From Burkholderia anthina (lineage in GTDB: Bacteria > Pseudomonadota > Gammaproteobacteria > Burkholderiales > Burkholderiaceae), in assembly GCF_902498995.1 (NCBI RefSeq), contig NZ_CABVLY010000003.1, positions 62,001 to 126,000 of the forward strand: a stretch of DNA of 64,000 nucleotides, written 5' to 3'. Below the pieces are notes generated by a model, which was given only the letters and a program-made list of their open reading frames with translations, did not search any database and was not told where the DNA came from. Numbering within the stretch: the stretch's first letter is position 1; each line of letters starts with the position of its first letter. Below are positions 17,674-30,176 of the stretch, piece by piece. Position numbers and translations under genes: made by a program.

Positions 17674-20600
17674 GCGCCGCATCCCAGCCGCAGGCGGCGC
17701 TCGAACTCGACGTGTTCGCGTGTCCGCTCGACGGCGTCAACCAGATCGAGGCGTCTGCCGGCACCGGCAAGACGTGGAACATCTGCGCGCTGTACGTGCG
17801 CCTGCTGCTCGAAAAGGATCTCGGCGCGGACCAGATCCTCGTCGTGACCTTCACGAAGGCGGCGACGGCCGAACTGCACGAGCGGATTCGCGGGCGGCTC
17901 GCGCAGCTCGCGCATGCGCTCGATACGGGCGACGACGGCGGCGATCCGTTCGTCGCGCGTCTGCTCGAGACGACGCTCGGCGCAGCCGGCGCGCTCGATC
18001 CCGAGACGGCCGCGAAGCGGATCCGGCGCGCGCTGCGCGCGTTCGACCAGGCGGCGATCCATACGATCCATGCGTTCTGCCAGCGTGCATTGCAGGAAGC
18101 GCCGTTCGCGGCCGCGATGCCGTTCGCGTTCGACATGCAGGCCGACGATGCGGCGCTGCGCTTCGAGCTCGCGGCGGACTTCTGGCGCACACGTGTCGAG
18201 CCGGCGGCCGCACGCTGGCCCGGTTTCGCGACGTGGCTCGTCGATTCGGGCGCAGGGCCGGCCGCGCTCGATGCGCAGCTCGCCCGCCGGCTGAAGAAGC
18301 CGCTCGCCGCGCTGCGCTGGGACGGCGTGGGCGAGCCGGACGAATCGGCGGAAGTCGCCGCCGCGGCGTGCTTCGAGGAAGCCGCGCGGATGTGGGCCGA
18401 CGAGCGCGACGCGATCGACGCGTTGTTGCGCACCGCGCAGCCCGCGCTCAACCAGCGCTCGCACAAACCCGACGCGATCGTCGATGCGCTCGGCGCGTGG
18501 TCCGCGCATTTCGCGCAGGGCGATGCGACGGCCGCGTTGCCGAAGGCGGCGCTCAAGCTCACGCGCACCGCGCTCGTGAAAGCGACGAAAAAGGGCGGCG
18601 CGACACCGGAGCACCCGTTCTTCGACGTTGCCGACGCGCTCGACGCGGCGGTGGCCGCGGCCGAGGCCACGCAGCATGCGCGCTGGCTCGCGCTGATCGC
18701 CGACTGGCTCGACATGGCACCGGCCGAACTGGCCGAGCGCAAGCGTACGCGCCGCGTCGTGTCGTTCGACGACCTGCTCGCGAACCTGTATCACGCGCTG
18801 CATACGCATCCGTGGCTCGCCGAGACGCTGCGCGAACGCTATCCGGCTGCGCTGATCGACGAATTCCAGGATACCGACCCGCTGCAGTTCGCGATCTTCG
18901 ACCGGATTTTCGCGCCGCGCGGGCCGCTCTTTCTCGTGGGCGATCCGAAGCAGGCGATCTACAGCTTCCGCGCGGCGGATCTGCATACCTATCTGGCCGC
19001 GCGCGCCAGTGCGAGCGCGTGCTATACGCTCGCGGTCAACCAGCGCTCGACGCCGGCGATCGTCGATGCGTGCAACCGCTTCTTCATGTCGAATCCGCGC
19101 GCGTTCGTGCTCGACGGGCTCGACTATTACGCGGTGCGGGCCGGTACGCGTGTGCGTGCGCCGTTCGTCGACGGCACCGACCCGGCCCCGGCCGGCGATT
19201 TCCGGATCTGGACGCTGCCGGGCGGCGACGCCACGCTGCTCAAGCGCGACGCACAGGCGCAAGCTGCTCAGGCCTGCGCGGCCGAGATCGCGCGGCTGAT
19301 GCGCTGCGCGCGCGAAGGGTACGCGCGGCTCGGCGATACGCCGCTGTCGCCGGGCGACATCGCGGTGCTCGTGCAGACGCACCGGCAGGGCAGTCTCGTG
19401 AAGCGCGTGCTTGCCACGTGGGGCATCGGCAGCGTCGAGCTCGCGCAGGCGTCGGTGTTTTCGACCGGCGACGCCGAGCAGCTCGAACGCGTGCTCGCGG
19501 CAATCGATGCGCCGGGCGATCTGCGGCGCTTGCGCGCGGCGCTCGCGGCCGACTGGTTCGGTCTCGATGCGGGCGCGCTGTGGCGCATGGAGCAGGGCGA
19601 CGGCGAAGCGTCCGACAGCGCCGATGCGATGAGCTGGGTCGAGCGCTTTTCGCGCTATCGGCTGCTGTGGCGGGAACGCGGCTTCGCGGTGATGTGGCGC
19701 ACGTTCACGCGCGAACTGCGCATCGCCGAGCGTCTGATGGCCGGTGCGGACGGCGAGCGCCGCGTGACCGACATCAATCACCTGGCCGAACTGACGCAGG
19801 CGCGCGCGTCCGCGCAGCCGGGCATCGCGCCGACGTTGCGCTGGCTTGCCGCGCAACGGCTCGACGGCGGCGGAGAGGAAGCGCAGTTGCGCCTCGAATC
19901 CGACCGCAACCTCGTGCAGATCGTGACCGTGCACAAGTCGAAGGGGCTCGAATACGCGGTCGTGTTCTGCCCGTTCCTGAACGATGGCGGCCTGCGCGAA
20001 CCGCCTGCATCGGGGCTGCCCGATGCGCGCGAGTATCACGACGATGCGGGCGACGCGGTGCTGCATTACGGGTGCGACGACGAAGCCGCCGCGCACGCGG
20101 CGCGCCAGGCGTTGCGCGAGCAGGCGGCGGAACGCGCGCGGCTCGTCTACGTGGCGCTCACGCGCGCGGTCTATCGGTGCTATCTCGTCGCCGGGCCGTA
20201 TCTGTCGTCGCGATCGACCCGCGAGGCGCGGCGCAGCGTGCTCAACTGGCTCGTCGCGGGCGCCGGTCAGTCGTTCGACGCGTGGCTCGACGAGCCGCCC
20301 GACGAAGCGGCGCTCGACGCCGCATGGCAAGCCCTGGCGGGCGGCCCCGTGAGCGTCGCGCCGTTGCCGGCGCCCGTGCGTCGCGAGCGCCTCGCGGCCG
20401 GGCACGATGCGTCGCAGACGCTCGCGGCCCGTCACGCGACGCGCATGCTGCGCGATGCGTGGCGGATGGCGAGCTTCAGTTCGCTGACCGCGTCGATGGC
20501 GCGCGAGGAGGCAGGTGTCGCGATCGTGCCGGACGATGAATTGCGGCCCGATCACGATGCGCTTGCCGCGGTCGCACCGGATGGCGAATTCGCCGTGGCC

Positions 20601-21362
20601 GACACGGTCGCGGCCGAGCCGCCGGACGACGACATCCTGGTGTTTCCGCGCGGCGCGGCAGCCGGCGAGTGCCTGCATCGCTTGTTCGAACTGAGCCGCT
20701 TCACGGAGCCCGATTCGTGGCACCAGGCCGCGCTCGGCGCGTTGCACGACCGGCCGGTCGAGGCCGAACCCGAACTCGGGGTGCGGCTGCCGGCGATGAT
20801 GGCGCGGCTCGTGGGCGACGTCGTCAGCACGGAGCTCGTGCCGGGCATGCGGCTTGCGGATCTCGATCCGGCGAAGCGGCTCGACGAAATGGGATTCCTG
20901 TTCCCGGCGCCGTCGCTCGAACTGGGCGCGCTGCGCCGGCTGCTGGTCGCGCACGGCTATCCGGACGTTGCGCTGGAGGCGGGCGTGCTCGCCGGTTTCA
21001 TCAAGGGTTTCATCGACATGATCGTCGAACACGACGGCCGGTTCTGGATCGTCGACTGGAAGTCGAACCATCTCGGCAATACGCCCGATGCCTACGGCCC
21101 GCGCGCGCTCGACGTCGCGATGGCCGATCACGCGTATCACCTGCAGGCGCTGCTCTACACGGTCGCGCTGCATCGCTATCTGCGCGGGCGGCTGCCCGAT
21201 TACGACTACGACACGCATATCGCGGGCTACCTGTACCTGTTCGTGCGCGGTGTGCGGCCCGGCTGGCGCAGCGGCGGCGAGCCGGCCGGCGTGCATGCGC
21301 GGCGGCCCGCGCGCGAACTCGTCGACGCGCTCGACCGGATGATGGAAGGGGGCCGCGCATGA
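17670..21362 (+). CDS. recB: Exodeoxyribonuclease V, beta subunit
   Basis: A 1230-residue UvrD-like 3'-5' helicase fused to a nuclease. Walker A is ASAGTGKT (residues 28-35), followed by motif Ia [12 protein letters not shown], motif [15 protein letters not shown], motif [16 protein letters not shown] and motif [12 protein letters not shown]. The C-terminal nuclease motif [27 protein letters not shown] keeps the catalytic Asp, Asp and Lys. ATG 17670 overlaps the recC stop as ATGA and has GGAGG before it, so an upstream 31-codon extension is rejected. It forms RecBCD with its neighbours. Confidence 0.96.
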   Translation: MSAASQPQAALELDVFACPLDGVNQIEASAGTGKTWNICALYVRLLLEKDLGADQILVVTFTKAATAELHERIRGRLAQLAHALDTGDDGGDPFVARLLETTLGAAGALDPETAAKRIRRALRAFDQAAIHTIHAFCQRALQEAPFAAAMPFAFDMQADDAALRFELAADFWRTRVEPAAARWPGFATWLVDSGAGPAALDAQLARRLKKPLAALRWDGVGEPDESAEVAAAACFEEAARMWADERDAIDALLRTAQPALNQRSHKPDAIVDALGAWSAHFAQGDATAALPKAALKLTRTALVKATKKGGATPEHPFFDVADALDAAVAAAEATQHARWLALIADWLDMAPAELAERKRTRRVVSFDDLLANLYHALHTHPWLAETLRERYPAALIDEFQDTDPLQFAIFDRIFAPRGPLFLVGDPKQAIYSFRAADLHTYLAARASASACYTLAVNQRSTPAIVDACNRFFMSNPRAFVLDGLDYYAVRAGTRVRAPFVDGTDPAPAGDFRIWTLPGGDATLLKRDAQAQAAQACAAEIARLMRCAREGYARLGDTPLSPGDIAVLVQTHRQGSLVKRVLATWGIGSVELAQASVFSTGDAEQLERVLAAIDAPGDLRRLRAALAADWFGLDAGALWRMEQGDGEASDSADAMSWVERFSRYRLLWRERGFAVMWRTFTRELRIAERLMAGADGERRVTDINHLAELTQARASAQPGIAPTLRWLAAQRLDGGGEEAQLRLESDRNLVQIVTVHKSKGLEYAVVFCPFLNDGGLREPPASGLPDAREYHDDAGDAVLHYGCDDEAAAHAARQALREQAAERARLVYVALTRAVYRCYLVAGPYLSSRSTREARRSVLNWLVAGAGQSFDAWLDEPPDEAALDAAWQALAGGPVSVAPLPAPVRRERLAAGHDASQTLAARHATRMLRDAWRMASFSSLTASMAREEAGVAIVPDDELRPDHDALAAVAPDGEFAVADTVAAEPPDDDILVFPRGAAAGECLHRLFELSRFTEPDSWHQAALGALHDRPVEAEPELGVRLPAMMARLVGDVVSTELVPGMRLADLDPAKRLDEMGFLFPAPSLELGALRRLLVAHGYPDVALEAGVLAGFIKGFIDMIVEHDGRFWIVDWKSNHLGNTPDAYGPRALDVAMADHAYHLQALLYTVALHRYLRGRLPDYDYDTHIAGYLYLFVRGVRPGWRSGGEPAGVHARRPARELVDALDRMMEGGRA

Positions 21363-23689
21363 ACGTCTCCGACGATACGCTCGAATTCACCGGCGGCCTC
21401 GTGGCGCGGCTGCCCGAGCCGGCGGATTTCGGCATCGCACTCGCGGAAGGATTCGCGCGCCGCATCGGCGATCTGTCGCGCCGCGCGGGCGCGCCGGCCG
21501 CGGCCGCGCGCTGGGCGGCGCGTGCCGCATTCGCGACGAGCCGCGCGACGGCGGGCGGCCACGTGTGCGTGTCGCTCGGCGCGCTCGCACAACGCTACGA
21601 GGCATCGCTCGACGACGTGCGCGCAGCGCTTGCCGCGAGCGGCGTGGTGGCATTCGGCACGCTTGCTCGCGGCGACGAGCGGCCGCTGATCGTCGACCGG
21701 CACGACCATCTGTATCTGTCGCGCTATTTCGACTACGAGCGGCGGCTCGCCGATGCGCTCGTCGCGCAGGCCGGCGAGGCCGCGCTCGACGATGCGTTGT
21801 CGCCCGAGCGGCTGCGCGACAGCCTCGCGCGCTACTTCGGGCCGGCGACGGGCGAAGTGGACTGGCAGCGCGTGGCGGCAATCGTCGCGCTGACGGGGCG
21901 CGTGACGATCGTCAGCGGCGGCCCCGGCACCGGCAAGACGACGACCGTCGTCGGCGTGCTGGCGTGCCTGCTCGACGCGCACCCGGGGTTGCGCATTGCG
22001 CTGGCGGCACCCACCGGCAAGGCCGCGCAGCGGATGCAGGAAGCGCTGCACGCGCGGGCAGGCGACCTGCCGCCGGAACTCGCCGCGCGCCTGCCCGACA
22101 CGTCGTACACGCTGCATCGCCTGCTGGGCGGCGGCGGGGCAGCGGGCTTTCGCCATCATCGCGACAATCCGTTGCCGTACGACCTGATCGTGGTCGACGA
22201 GGCGTCGATGATCGACGTCGCGCTCGCCGCGCATCTGCTCGACGCGCTCGCGCCGGGCGCGCGGCTGGTGCTGCTCGGCGACAAGGACCAATTGGCCGCG
22301 GTCGAGGCCGGCGCGGTGTTCGCCGAACTGAGCGCGCGGCCGACGTTTACCGCCGCGGCGCGCACGCGCATCGCTCAGGCGCTCGGCATCGACGAAGCCG
22401 CATTCGTCGCGGCGTTGCCGGTGCCGGACGGCGGGCCTGCCGAAACGGGTGCGGCCGCGCGCACGGTTGCGGCTGCAGGCGCGGCGCCGGTCCAGGCGTC
22501 CGTACGGGCGTCGTTTACGGCTACGCGCAAACCGGCGTCGCGACCGAAACCGGATACGCGTCAGGCATCGCTCTTCGACGACGAACCGCAGGACGAGGTG
22601 GCGTCTCCGCCCGACACCGCACAACCGGCCGCTTCGCCGCAGCCTGCGGACGCCGCGTCGAGCGACACCCGCACCGCGACCGATGCCCGCGCGTCCGGAG
22701 CAGGCCCCGCATGGATCGAGGCCGACGAACTGGCATGGCTCGATGCGATCGAACTCGCGCCGTTCGATGCGAACGATGTCGCGGATGCAGCGTGGGGGGC
22801 GGCCGTCGCAGCGCGAGCCGACGAAACCGCGGCAGCGCATCCCGCGCCCGCGCCGCTCGCGGATTGCGTCGTATGGCTCGAACGCAATTACCGATTCGGT
22901 CTCGATTCGCCGATCGGCCGGCTGTCGCTGGCGATTCGCCGTGGCGACGTGCAGGCCGCGCTCGACGCGTTGCCGACGGACGATACGGCCGCCGCGTCGT
23001 TTCACGACGATGCGGGCGATACGCTGGCACCGTCGACGGTCGAACGGCTCGCGCGCCGGTTCGGCGCATACCTCGATGCGCTGCGCGTCGCGCTCGCGGC
23101 GCCGGTGCCCGATCCGCTGCCGCTGTTCGATGCGCTCAACCGGTTCCGGATCCTGTGCGCGACGCGCACCGGTTCGCGCGGCGCCGAGCACGTCAATGCG
23201 CTCGTGGCCGCGCATGTGCGTCACGCGGCGCGCGTGCCGCTTGCGGTCGGTGCCCACTGGTTTACCGGGCGGCCGATCATGGTGACGCGCAACGACTATG
23301 CGCTCGGGTTGTTCAACGGCGACATCGGCATCGCGTTGCCGGACGCGCATGGCGTGTTGCGCGTGTGGTTCCGCCGCGCGGACGGCACCGCGCGCGCGGT
23401 GTCGCCCGCGGCGCTGCCGCCGCACGAAACGGCATTCGCGCTCACCGTCCACAAATCGCAGGGTTCGGAATTCGACGAGGCCGCGCTCGTGCTGCCGGCG
23501 TCGTTCGGCCGCGTGCTCACGCGCGAACTCGTCTATACGGCCGTCACGCGCGCCCGGGCGCGCGTGCAGGTGATCGGCCCGCGGCGCGTGCTGGCGCAGG
23601 CGGTCGCGACCCGCACGCAACGCGATTCGGGGCTCGCGGCGCGCGTCGACGAGGCGCTTGCGCGCCGCAGCAAGGAGACGCAGCGATGA
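21359..23689 (+). CDS. recD: Exodeoxyribonuclease V, alpha subunit, with a long internal insertion
   Basis: A 776-residue SF1B 5'-3' helicase with Walker A GGPGTGKT (residues 187-194), [10 protein letters not shown] (motif II), [14 protein letters not shown] (motif III) and the C-terminal [14 protein letters not shown] and YTAVTRAR motifs. It is roughly 170 residues longer than E. coli RecD (608). Most of the excess lies at residues about 361-490 as a low-complexity Ala/Pro/Asp-rich stretch inserted between motif III and the C-terminal helicase half. This insertion contains QASLF (residues 402-406) followed by acidic residues, a resemblance to the sliding-clamp binding pentamer. ATG 21359 overlaps the recB stop. 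Confidence 0.95.
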   Translation: MNVSDDTLEFTGGLVARLPEPADFGIALAEGFARRIGDLSRRAGAPAAAARWAARAAFATSRATAGGHVCVSLGALAQRYEASLDDVRAALAASGVVAFGTLARGDERPLIVDRHDHLYLSRYFDYERRLADALVAQAGEAALDDALSPERLRDSLARYFGPATGEVDWQRVAAIVALTGRVTIVSGGPGTGKTTTVVGVLACLLDAHPGLRIALAAPTGKAAQRMQEALHARAGDLPPELAARLPDTSYTLHRLLGGGGAAGFRHHRDNPLPYDLIVVDEASMIDVALAAHLLDALAPGARLVLLGDKDQLAAVEAGAVFAELSARPTFTAAARTRIAQALGIDEAAFVAALPVPDGGPAETGAAARTVAAAGAAPVQASVRASFTATRKPASRPKPDTRQASLFDDEPQDEVASPPDTAQPAASPQPADAASSDTRTATDARASGAGPAWIEADELAWLDAIELAPFDANDVADAAWGAAVAARADETAAAHPAPAPLADCVVWLERNYRFGLDSPIGRLSLAIRRGDVQAALDALPTDDTAAASFHDDAGDTLAPSTVERLARRFGAYLDALRVALAAPVPDPLPLFDALNRFRILCATRTGSRGAEHVNALVAAHVRHAARVPLAVGAHWFTGRPIMVTRNDYALGLFNGDIGIALPDAHGVLRVWFRRADGTARAVSPAALPPHETAFALTVHKSQGSEFDEAALVLPASFGRVLTRELVYTAVTRARARVQVIGPRRVLAQAVATRTQRDSGLAARVDEALARRSKETQR

Positions 23690-24090
23690 TGATCCGCTAT
23701 ACGCTCGATCCGGCCGAAGTCGAGTGGACGGCCGTGCGCGCGCAGGGGGCCGGCGGGCAGAACGTCAACAAGGTGTCGAGCGCGATTCACCTGCGGTTCG
23801 ACATCCGCGCGTCGTCGCTGCCGCCCGTCATCAAGGAGCGGCTGCTCGCGCTGTCCGACCAGCGCATCACGCGCGACGGCATCGTCGTGATCAAGTCGCA
23901 GGAATACCGTACCCAGGAGAAAAACCGCGATGCGGCGCTCGCGCGGCTCGACGCGCTGATCGGCAGCGTCGCGTTCACGCCGCGCGCACGGGTCGCGACG
24001 CGGCCGACGCGTGCCTCGAAGGAGCGGCGGCTCGAACACAAGTCGCGCCGCAGCGCGGTGAAGTCGGGACGAGGGAAGATCGTCGACTGA
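23686..24090 (+). CDS. arfB: Alternative ribosome-rescue factor, peptidyl-tRNA hydrolase
   Basis: A 134-residue protein with the release-factor GGQ motif ([19 protein letters not shown]) and a basic C-terminal tail ([20 protein letters not shown]) that in ArfB/YaeJ threads into the empty mRNA channel. It hydrolyses peptidyl-tRNA on ribosomes stalled without a stop codon. Length matches YaeJ (140) and it lacks the codon-recognition domains of RF1/RF2. ATG 23686 overlaps the recD stop as ATGA; a second ATG follows immediately. Placement in a recombination operon is unusual. Confidence 0.93.
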   Translation: MMIRYTLDPAEVEWTAVRAQGAGGQNVNKVSSAIHLRFDIRASSLPPVIKERLLALSDQRITRDGIVVIKSQEYRTQEKNRDAALARLDALIGSVAFTPRARVATRPTRASKERRLEHKSRRSAVKSGRGKIVD

Positions 24091-24098
24091 CGAAAGCG

Positions 24099-24144
24099 CG
24101 GTAGACGCGGCGCGCGGCAGAGAACTGCCGCGCGCCGTTACCGC
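24099..24144. terminator. Strong hairpin between convergent arfB and the EAL gene
   Basis: GGCGCGCGGCAG (24109-24120), loop AGAA, and CTGCCGCGCGCC (24125-24136) form a perfect 12-bp stem, extended by an outer GCGGTA/TACCGC pair (24099-24104, 24139-24144). It lies between converging stop codons and overlaps the 3' end of the EAL gene. It lacks a clear T run in either direction, so it may act as a bidirectional barrier or 3'-end protector. Confidence 0.55.
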
Positions 24145-25418
24145 ATCACGGTTCCCGCGCTATCGAGCACGAAATCGACGCAGAACACGACGAGGCGGTT
24201 CTGCGCGCGAATCGCGACCGCCGCCGTGTAGCAGTCGCGGCCTTCCGTCAGCGAGAAGTGCGGGCCCATCAGCGCGACGCGCCCCGGCGCGGCGATCGCG
24301 CGCTGGAAGTAAGGCCGTCGCGACCAGTTGCTGTGGGTTTCCGGAAACAGCGGCGAAAGGCGGGTCGCGCTCGCGTGGCCGTCTTCCGGGCGCGCGCCGA
24401 TCGACGGCAGGAACTGCTCGCCGATCTCGTCCGTGACGAACACGCGTCGCGCGGCCGGCACGGCAAACACGCGCTGCGCGGCATCGTTCAGGTTGCCGCT
24501 CGCCGAGAATGTGGCCGCCCCGGCAAGCACGAGCCGCTCGATGGCGTCGAAACCCGGTTGTTCGGCGACCACCGGCGTATGCCGGTGAGCGATGAAGCGT
24601 TGCCACGCGGCGTCGAGCATCGCGGGCGCCGCGGCGCTCGCGTGTGCGATCGACGCATCGGGCTGGCCGAACTGGAAGCCCTGGACGAAATCGATGTCGG
24701 CCTCCATCAGCGCCTGCAGCGCGTCGTCGCTTTCGACGCCCTCGGCGAGCACCATCGCGCCGGCCTGATGGAGCATCGACACGAGGTGATGCATGATGCG
24801 GCGATCGTCGGTCGACCACGTCGCGCGCTCGACGAGCGAACGGTCGAGCTTGACGATATCGGGTCGTGCGCGCCACACGCGGTCGAAATTCGAGAATCCG
24901 GTGCCGAAATCGTCGATCGCGATCAGGAAGTCGCGATGCTGGATCATGTCGATCGTGCGCGCGAGCGCGGCTTCGTCGCGTGCCGGCTGTTCGACGACTT
25001 CCAGCACGATGCGGTTCGGCGGCAGCGCGAAATGCCGGCACAGCGCCTCGACGAATTCGCGCTGCACGAGGCCCGAATCGAGCACGCGCGGCGTCACGTT
25101 CAGGAACAGCCAGCCGTCGCCGATGCCTTGCGAGACGAAATTGGCCGTATGCAGGCAGCGGGCGAGCCGGTCGAGCAGCAGCGCGTCGGCGTCGGCGCGT
25201 GTCCTGTCGAACAGCGCGATCGGCGAGAGCAGCGTGCCGTCCGTATCCACGACGCGCAGCAGCGCTTCGTAACCGACCACGCGCTTGTGCGTGATCGACA
25301 GCACCGGTTGGAACACGCTGCGCAGCGTCGTGTTGCGATAAGTAGCGAGCCAGCCGCTCGGGGTTGGCTTGAGGCGTTCGAGCAGGGAATTGAGCGAGAG
25401 GTCGCGAGGGGGCTTCAT
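24138..25418 (-). CDS. EAL-domain cyclic-di-GMP phosphodiesterase with C-terminal Cache-like sensor
   Basis: A 426-residue protein. Residues about 35-270 form an EAL domain: EAL at 51-53, FLNVTP, LEVVEQ, the DDFGTGFSN loop, VKLDRSLVE and EGVES are all present, so the metal and substrate ligands look intact and the enzyme should hydrolyse cyclic-di-GMP. The C-terminal 130 residues, with RRPYFQRAIAAPGRVALMGP and RDCYTAAVAIR, resemble the PDC/Cache-like domain that follows EAL in YkuI. There is no membrane segment, so the sensor is cytoplasmic. ATG 25418 was preferred to a 20-codon longer frame. Confidence 0.88.
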   Translation of the reverse strand: MKPPRDLSLNSLLERLKPTPSGWLATYRNTTLRSVFQPVLSITHKRVVGYEALLRVVDTDGTLLSPIALFDRTRADADALLLDRLARCLHTANFVSQGIGDGWLFLNVTPRVLDSGLVQREFVEALCRHFALPPNRIVLEVVEQPARDEAALARTIDMIQHRDFLIAIDDFGTGFSNFDRVWRARPDIVKLDRSLVERATWSTDDRRIMHHLVSMLHQAGAMVLAEGVESDDALQALMEADIDFVQGFQFGQPDASIAHASAAAPAMLDAAWQRFIAHRHTPVVAEQPGFDAIERLVLAGAATFSASGNLNDAAQRVFAVPAARRVFVTDEIGEQFLPSIGARPEDGHASATRLSPLFPETHSNWSRRPYFQRAIAAPGRVALMGPHFSLTEGRDCYTAAVAIRAQNRLVVFCVDFVLDSAGTVMR

Positions 25419-25751
25419 GTCAACGGTGCCCGGCGAACGGGGGGGCGGTATCGTGCCGCCACGTTGAAGCAGTCGCACGCGCAGGTGGACGCGAAAGAAC
25501 GTGGTGCATCGTAACCGCCTTCTGCGGATGAGTATTCCGAGTGTAATGGGAACGGGGCGATTCGCGTATCAGGGTAACTCCAGACGCAAACGCTAAACAG
25601 GCGCCGTGCCGGTGCCATTGCGCGAGAACAACGAAGTCGAACGAAGATAGCGCCGGAACGCCGGATGGCCGCGCGACCGTGCGCGGCCGTCGATCGACAG
25701 CGCGGTCGCGGGGAATCTGGCGACCAGCGGCGGGGCCGCCGCTCGCGCGGC
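25419..25751. other. Intergenic region with no recognised gene
   Basis: The 333-bp gap between the EAL gene and the DMT transporter (both on the minus strand) holds the presumed EAL promoter. No RNA gene, convincing small frame or clear repeat is seen; the stretch around 25520-25600 is lower in G+C than its flanks. Confidence 0.4.
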
Positions 25752-26678
25752 TCAGGCCGCTTTGCCGCCGCGCGTGCGCAGGCCGGGAATCCGCTTGATC
25801 ACGCCGGTCGCGAGCGCGGTGCCGACCAGCACGATCGCGCAGCCTTCGATCATCACGATCGACACGCGCTCGCCGAGGAACAGCGCGCCCCACAGCAGGC
25901 CGAACACGGGAATCACGAACGTGACGGTAATCGCGCGGGACGGCCCGATATGCGAGATCAGAAAGAAGTAGATGAAATACGCGATACCCGTACATGCGAT
26001 GCCGAGCGCGAGCACGGCGCCCCATGCGTGCGCGCTGACCGTCGCGGCCGGCCAGGTCGCGATCGCGAACGGCAGCAGCAGCACGGTCGAGCCGATCATG
26101 CTGCCGGTCGCGTTGACGAGCGGGTCGACGCCGGTGAGCTTGCGCTTCGTGTAGTTGGCCGCGATCCCGTACAGCAGCGTCGCGCCCAGCGCGGCGGCGG
26201 CCGCAAGCGCGGTTGCGCTGGCGCCGGTGCTGCCGTGCGCGTTCGCGATCTGGTTCCACACGAGCGTGAGCACGCCGGCAAAGCCGATCACGAGGCCGAG
26301 CGTGCGCGGCAGCGACAGCGTGTCCTTCAGCCACACATAGGCGACGAGCGCGCCCCACAGCGGGGCTGTCGCGTTGATCACCGACGTCACGCCGGCCGAC
26401 AGCGTCAGTTCGGCATAGGCGAACAGGCAGAACGGCGCACCCGAGTTCAGTACGCCGACGACGAACAACGGCACCGCGTGCTGGCGCAACCGGGCGGCGA
26501 GTTCGGCCGGTTTGAAACGGGTCAGCGCGAGGCCGATCAGGAACAGCGCGCCGATGCCCACCCGCAGAGCCATCAACGGGGCGACGCCGAATTCAGCGAC
26601 GCCGATCCGGATGAACAGGAACGACGCGCCCCACAGGGCGGCGAGGATGGCGAGCAGAAAGGCGTTCTTGGGAGACAT
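25752..26678 (-). CDS. EamA/DMT-family transporter
   Basis: A 308-residue protein with ten hydrophobic segments arranged as two EamA repeats, the second ending in VIPVFGLLWGALFLGERV, the hallmark of the family. ATG 26678 starts the first membrane segment (MSPKNAFLLAILAALWGASF); an 18-codon upstream extension is arginine- and proline-rich and unlikely. Members export amino acids, metabolites or drugs; substrate unknown here. Confidence 0.88.
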   Translation of the reverse strand: MSPKNAFLLAILAALWGASFLFIRIGVAEFGVAPLMALRVGIGALFLIGLALTRFKPAELAARLRQHAVPLFVVGVLNSGAPFCLFAYAELTLSAGVTSVINATAPLWGALVAYVWLKDTLSLPRTLGLVIGFAGVLTLVWNQIANAHGSTGASATALAAAAALGATLLYGIAANYTKRKLTGVDPLVNATGSMIGSTVLLLPFAIATWPAATVSAHAWGAVLALGIACTGIAYFIYFFLISHIGPSRAITVTFVIPVFGLLWGALFLGERVSIVMIEGCAIVLVGTALATGVIKRIPGLRTRGGKAA

Positions 26679-26810
26679 CGGTCGTGAAGGGCGAGGGGAC
26701 GGGATGCGATGAATCTTACACCGCGTTACCACACCGTCGTTTCACGACCGGATGAAACGGCAAGAAACAGGAAATGCCCGCCGCGGGCCGCGCAGGCGAG
26801 CCGGACGCGC

Positions 26811-27059
26811 TCAGTGATGGTGCCAGCCGCCGTGTCCGCCGAAACCGAAGTTCAGCGACATCGCCGGGCCCCAATAGCCGCCCCATGCCGGCGCATAGGC
26901 CGGCGCCGGATAGTAGTACGCGGGGCCGGGGTCGACATACGCGGGCGCCGGCTGGGCGGGCGCCGCTGCGTAATAGCCGGGCGGATAGTAGCCATACGGG
27001 TAATAGCAGCCGGCGAGTGTCGCGCACGCGAGCGCCGCGGCGACGAAGGTCCTGGTCAT
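26811..27059 (-). CDS. Small tyrosine-rich lipoprotein
   Basis: An 82-residue protein with a signal peptide ending in lipobox LAGC (Cys18) followed by a striking Tyr/Pro/Gly/Ala repeat region (CYYPYGYYPPGYYAAAP and YVDPGPAYYYPAPAYAP) and a Gly/His C-terminus ending HHH. Such low-complexity lipoproteins occur in Burkholderia envelopes but lack an assigned function. The terminal histidines could bind metal, which is inference. Confidence 0.75.
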   Translation of the reverse strand: MTRTFVAAALACATLAGCYYPYGYYPPGYYAAAPAQPAPAYVDPGPAYYYPAPAYAPAWGGYWGPAMSLNFGFGGHGGWHHH

Positions 27060-27195
27060 GATCTCTCTCCGGCGGGGCCGGCAATCGGCAGATGCTTAAG
27101 CTTAGGCTGCGCGGCGATGACGCGGGGCGCAAAACGGTAACGGATCATTTCCGCACGCGCCGGCGCCGGCCGCGCGGCAATCCGGGCGCCATATG

Positions 27196-27229
27196 CAAAA
27201 ACGGCGCTTCCGCACCGCGGAAACGCCGT
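27196..27229 (-). terminator. Intrinsic terminator of the glycine-zipper lipoprotein gene
   Basis: ACGGCGCTTCCGC (27201-27213) pairs with GCGGAAACGCCGT (27217-27229) with one mismatch around a 3-nt loop, and the minus strand continues into a run of T (complement of CAAAAA at 27195-27200). It lies 53 bp past the stop codon at 27282. Confidence 0.8.
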
Positions 27230-27281
27230 CTGCCCGAGCAGCGCCGCGTGTCGCGCGGCGAGGGGCGGGATACCGGGGCAG

Positions 27282-27494
27282 TTACTTGCCGACCTGGTTA
27301 CCGATGATGCCGCCGGCCGCCGCGCCGCCCAGCGTCGACAGCGCACTGCCGCCGATCGCCGCGCCGGCCACGCCGCCGACGCCCGCGCCGATGGCCGTAT
27401 CGCGCTGACGTCGTGACATCGAATCGCAGGCCGACAGGCTGGCCACCGTCGCGACGAGCAGCGCGCATACCCCAAAACGCCGAATCGTATTCAT
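27282..27494 (-). CDS. Glycine-zipper lipoprotein, OsmB-like
   Basis: A 70-residue lipoprotein with lipobox SLSAC and a C-terminal glycine-zipper block (GAGVGGVAGAAIGG, then GGAAAGGIIGNQVGK). The same plan is seen in osmotically inducible OsmB and in the SlyB/17-kDa antigen group, outer-membrane lipoproteins linked to envelope stress. ATG 27494 follows AAGGAC; a 19-codon longer frame is arginine-rich and rejected. It has its own terminator. Confidence 0.8.
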   Translation of the reverse strand: MNTIRRFGVCALLVATVASLSACDSMSRRQRDTAIGAGVGGVAGAAIGGSALSTLGGAAAGGIIGNQVGK

Positions 27495-27670
27495 GATCGT
27501 TGTCCTTGTGGTAGTGAACGGAGGGCGCGCGACCGGCTGGCGGCCGCGCATGCACCCAATCTACCCGCCGTCTCCCGACGGCGCTGTAAGGACTTGTTAA
27601 GGCTCCGGCGGTTTCGTAATCATTTGTTTCGTTTGGGTCGGCAGGCACGCGGCGTGCGCCGCCGGGACGC

Positions 27671-27696
27671 AAAAAAGCCCGCTCGAAAGCGGGCTT
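27671..27696 (-). terminator. Intrinsic terminator of thiC
   Basis: AAGCCCGCT (27675-27683), loop CGAA, AGCGGGCTT (27688-27696): a perfect 9-bp stem followed on the minus strand by six T, 40 bp beyond the thiC stop. Confidence 0.9.
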
Positions 27697-27736
27697 CGCG
27701 CGGTGCGATGCGGTCCGTGCGGACCGCCGCGAACGC

Positions 27737-29900
<2,164 letters not shown>

Positions 29901-30176
29901 CGTTAGCAAGGGCACACGATACACCGGCTTCGCGGCGGTTTCAACCGGGAGCGGATCGGCTGCCCCGTGCGGCCGCAGCATGGCGGGGGGTGCGACGGCC
30001 CGTCGAAGTGGCGGCGCGCGCCGCCGTCGCACGGCCCCCTGGCTCGGCCGGCAGCGGCGAAGCGGTGCAACATGGCGCGCCTTCGCGCGGCCTCGAAAAA
30101 ATTTCGCAGCGGCTGTCATTTCCCGCGACGTCGTCCGTCTATTCGGCTCCTTAAACCCATGTTCTGGAGAGATGTC

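Noticed and set aside
17316..21296. Very long minus-strand open frame of about 1326 codons across recC-recB
   Set aside because: It mirrors the recB/recC genes on the other strand. High G+C removes stop codons in the complementary frame, the translation is dominated by Arg/Ala/His with no domains, and recB/recC have all expected motifs.
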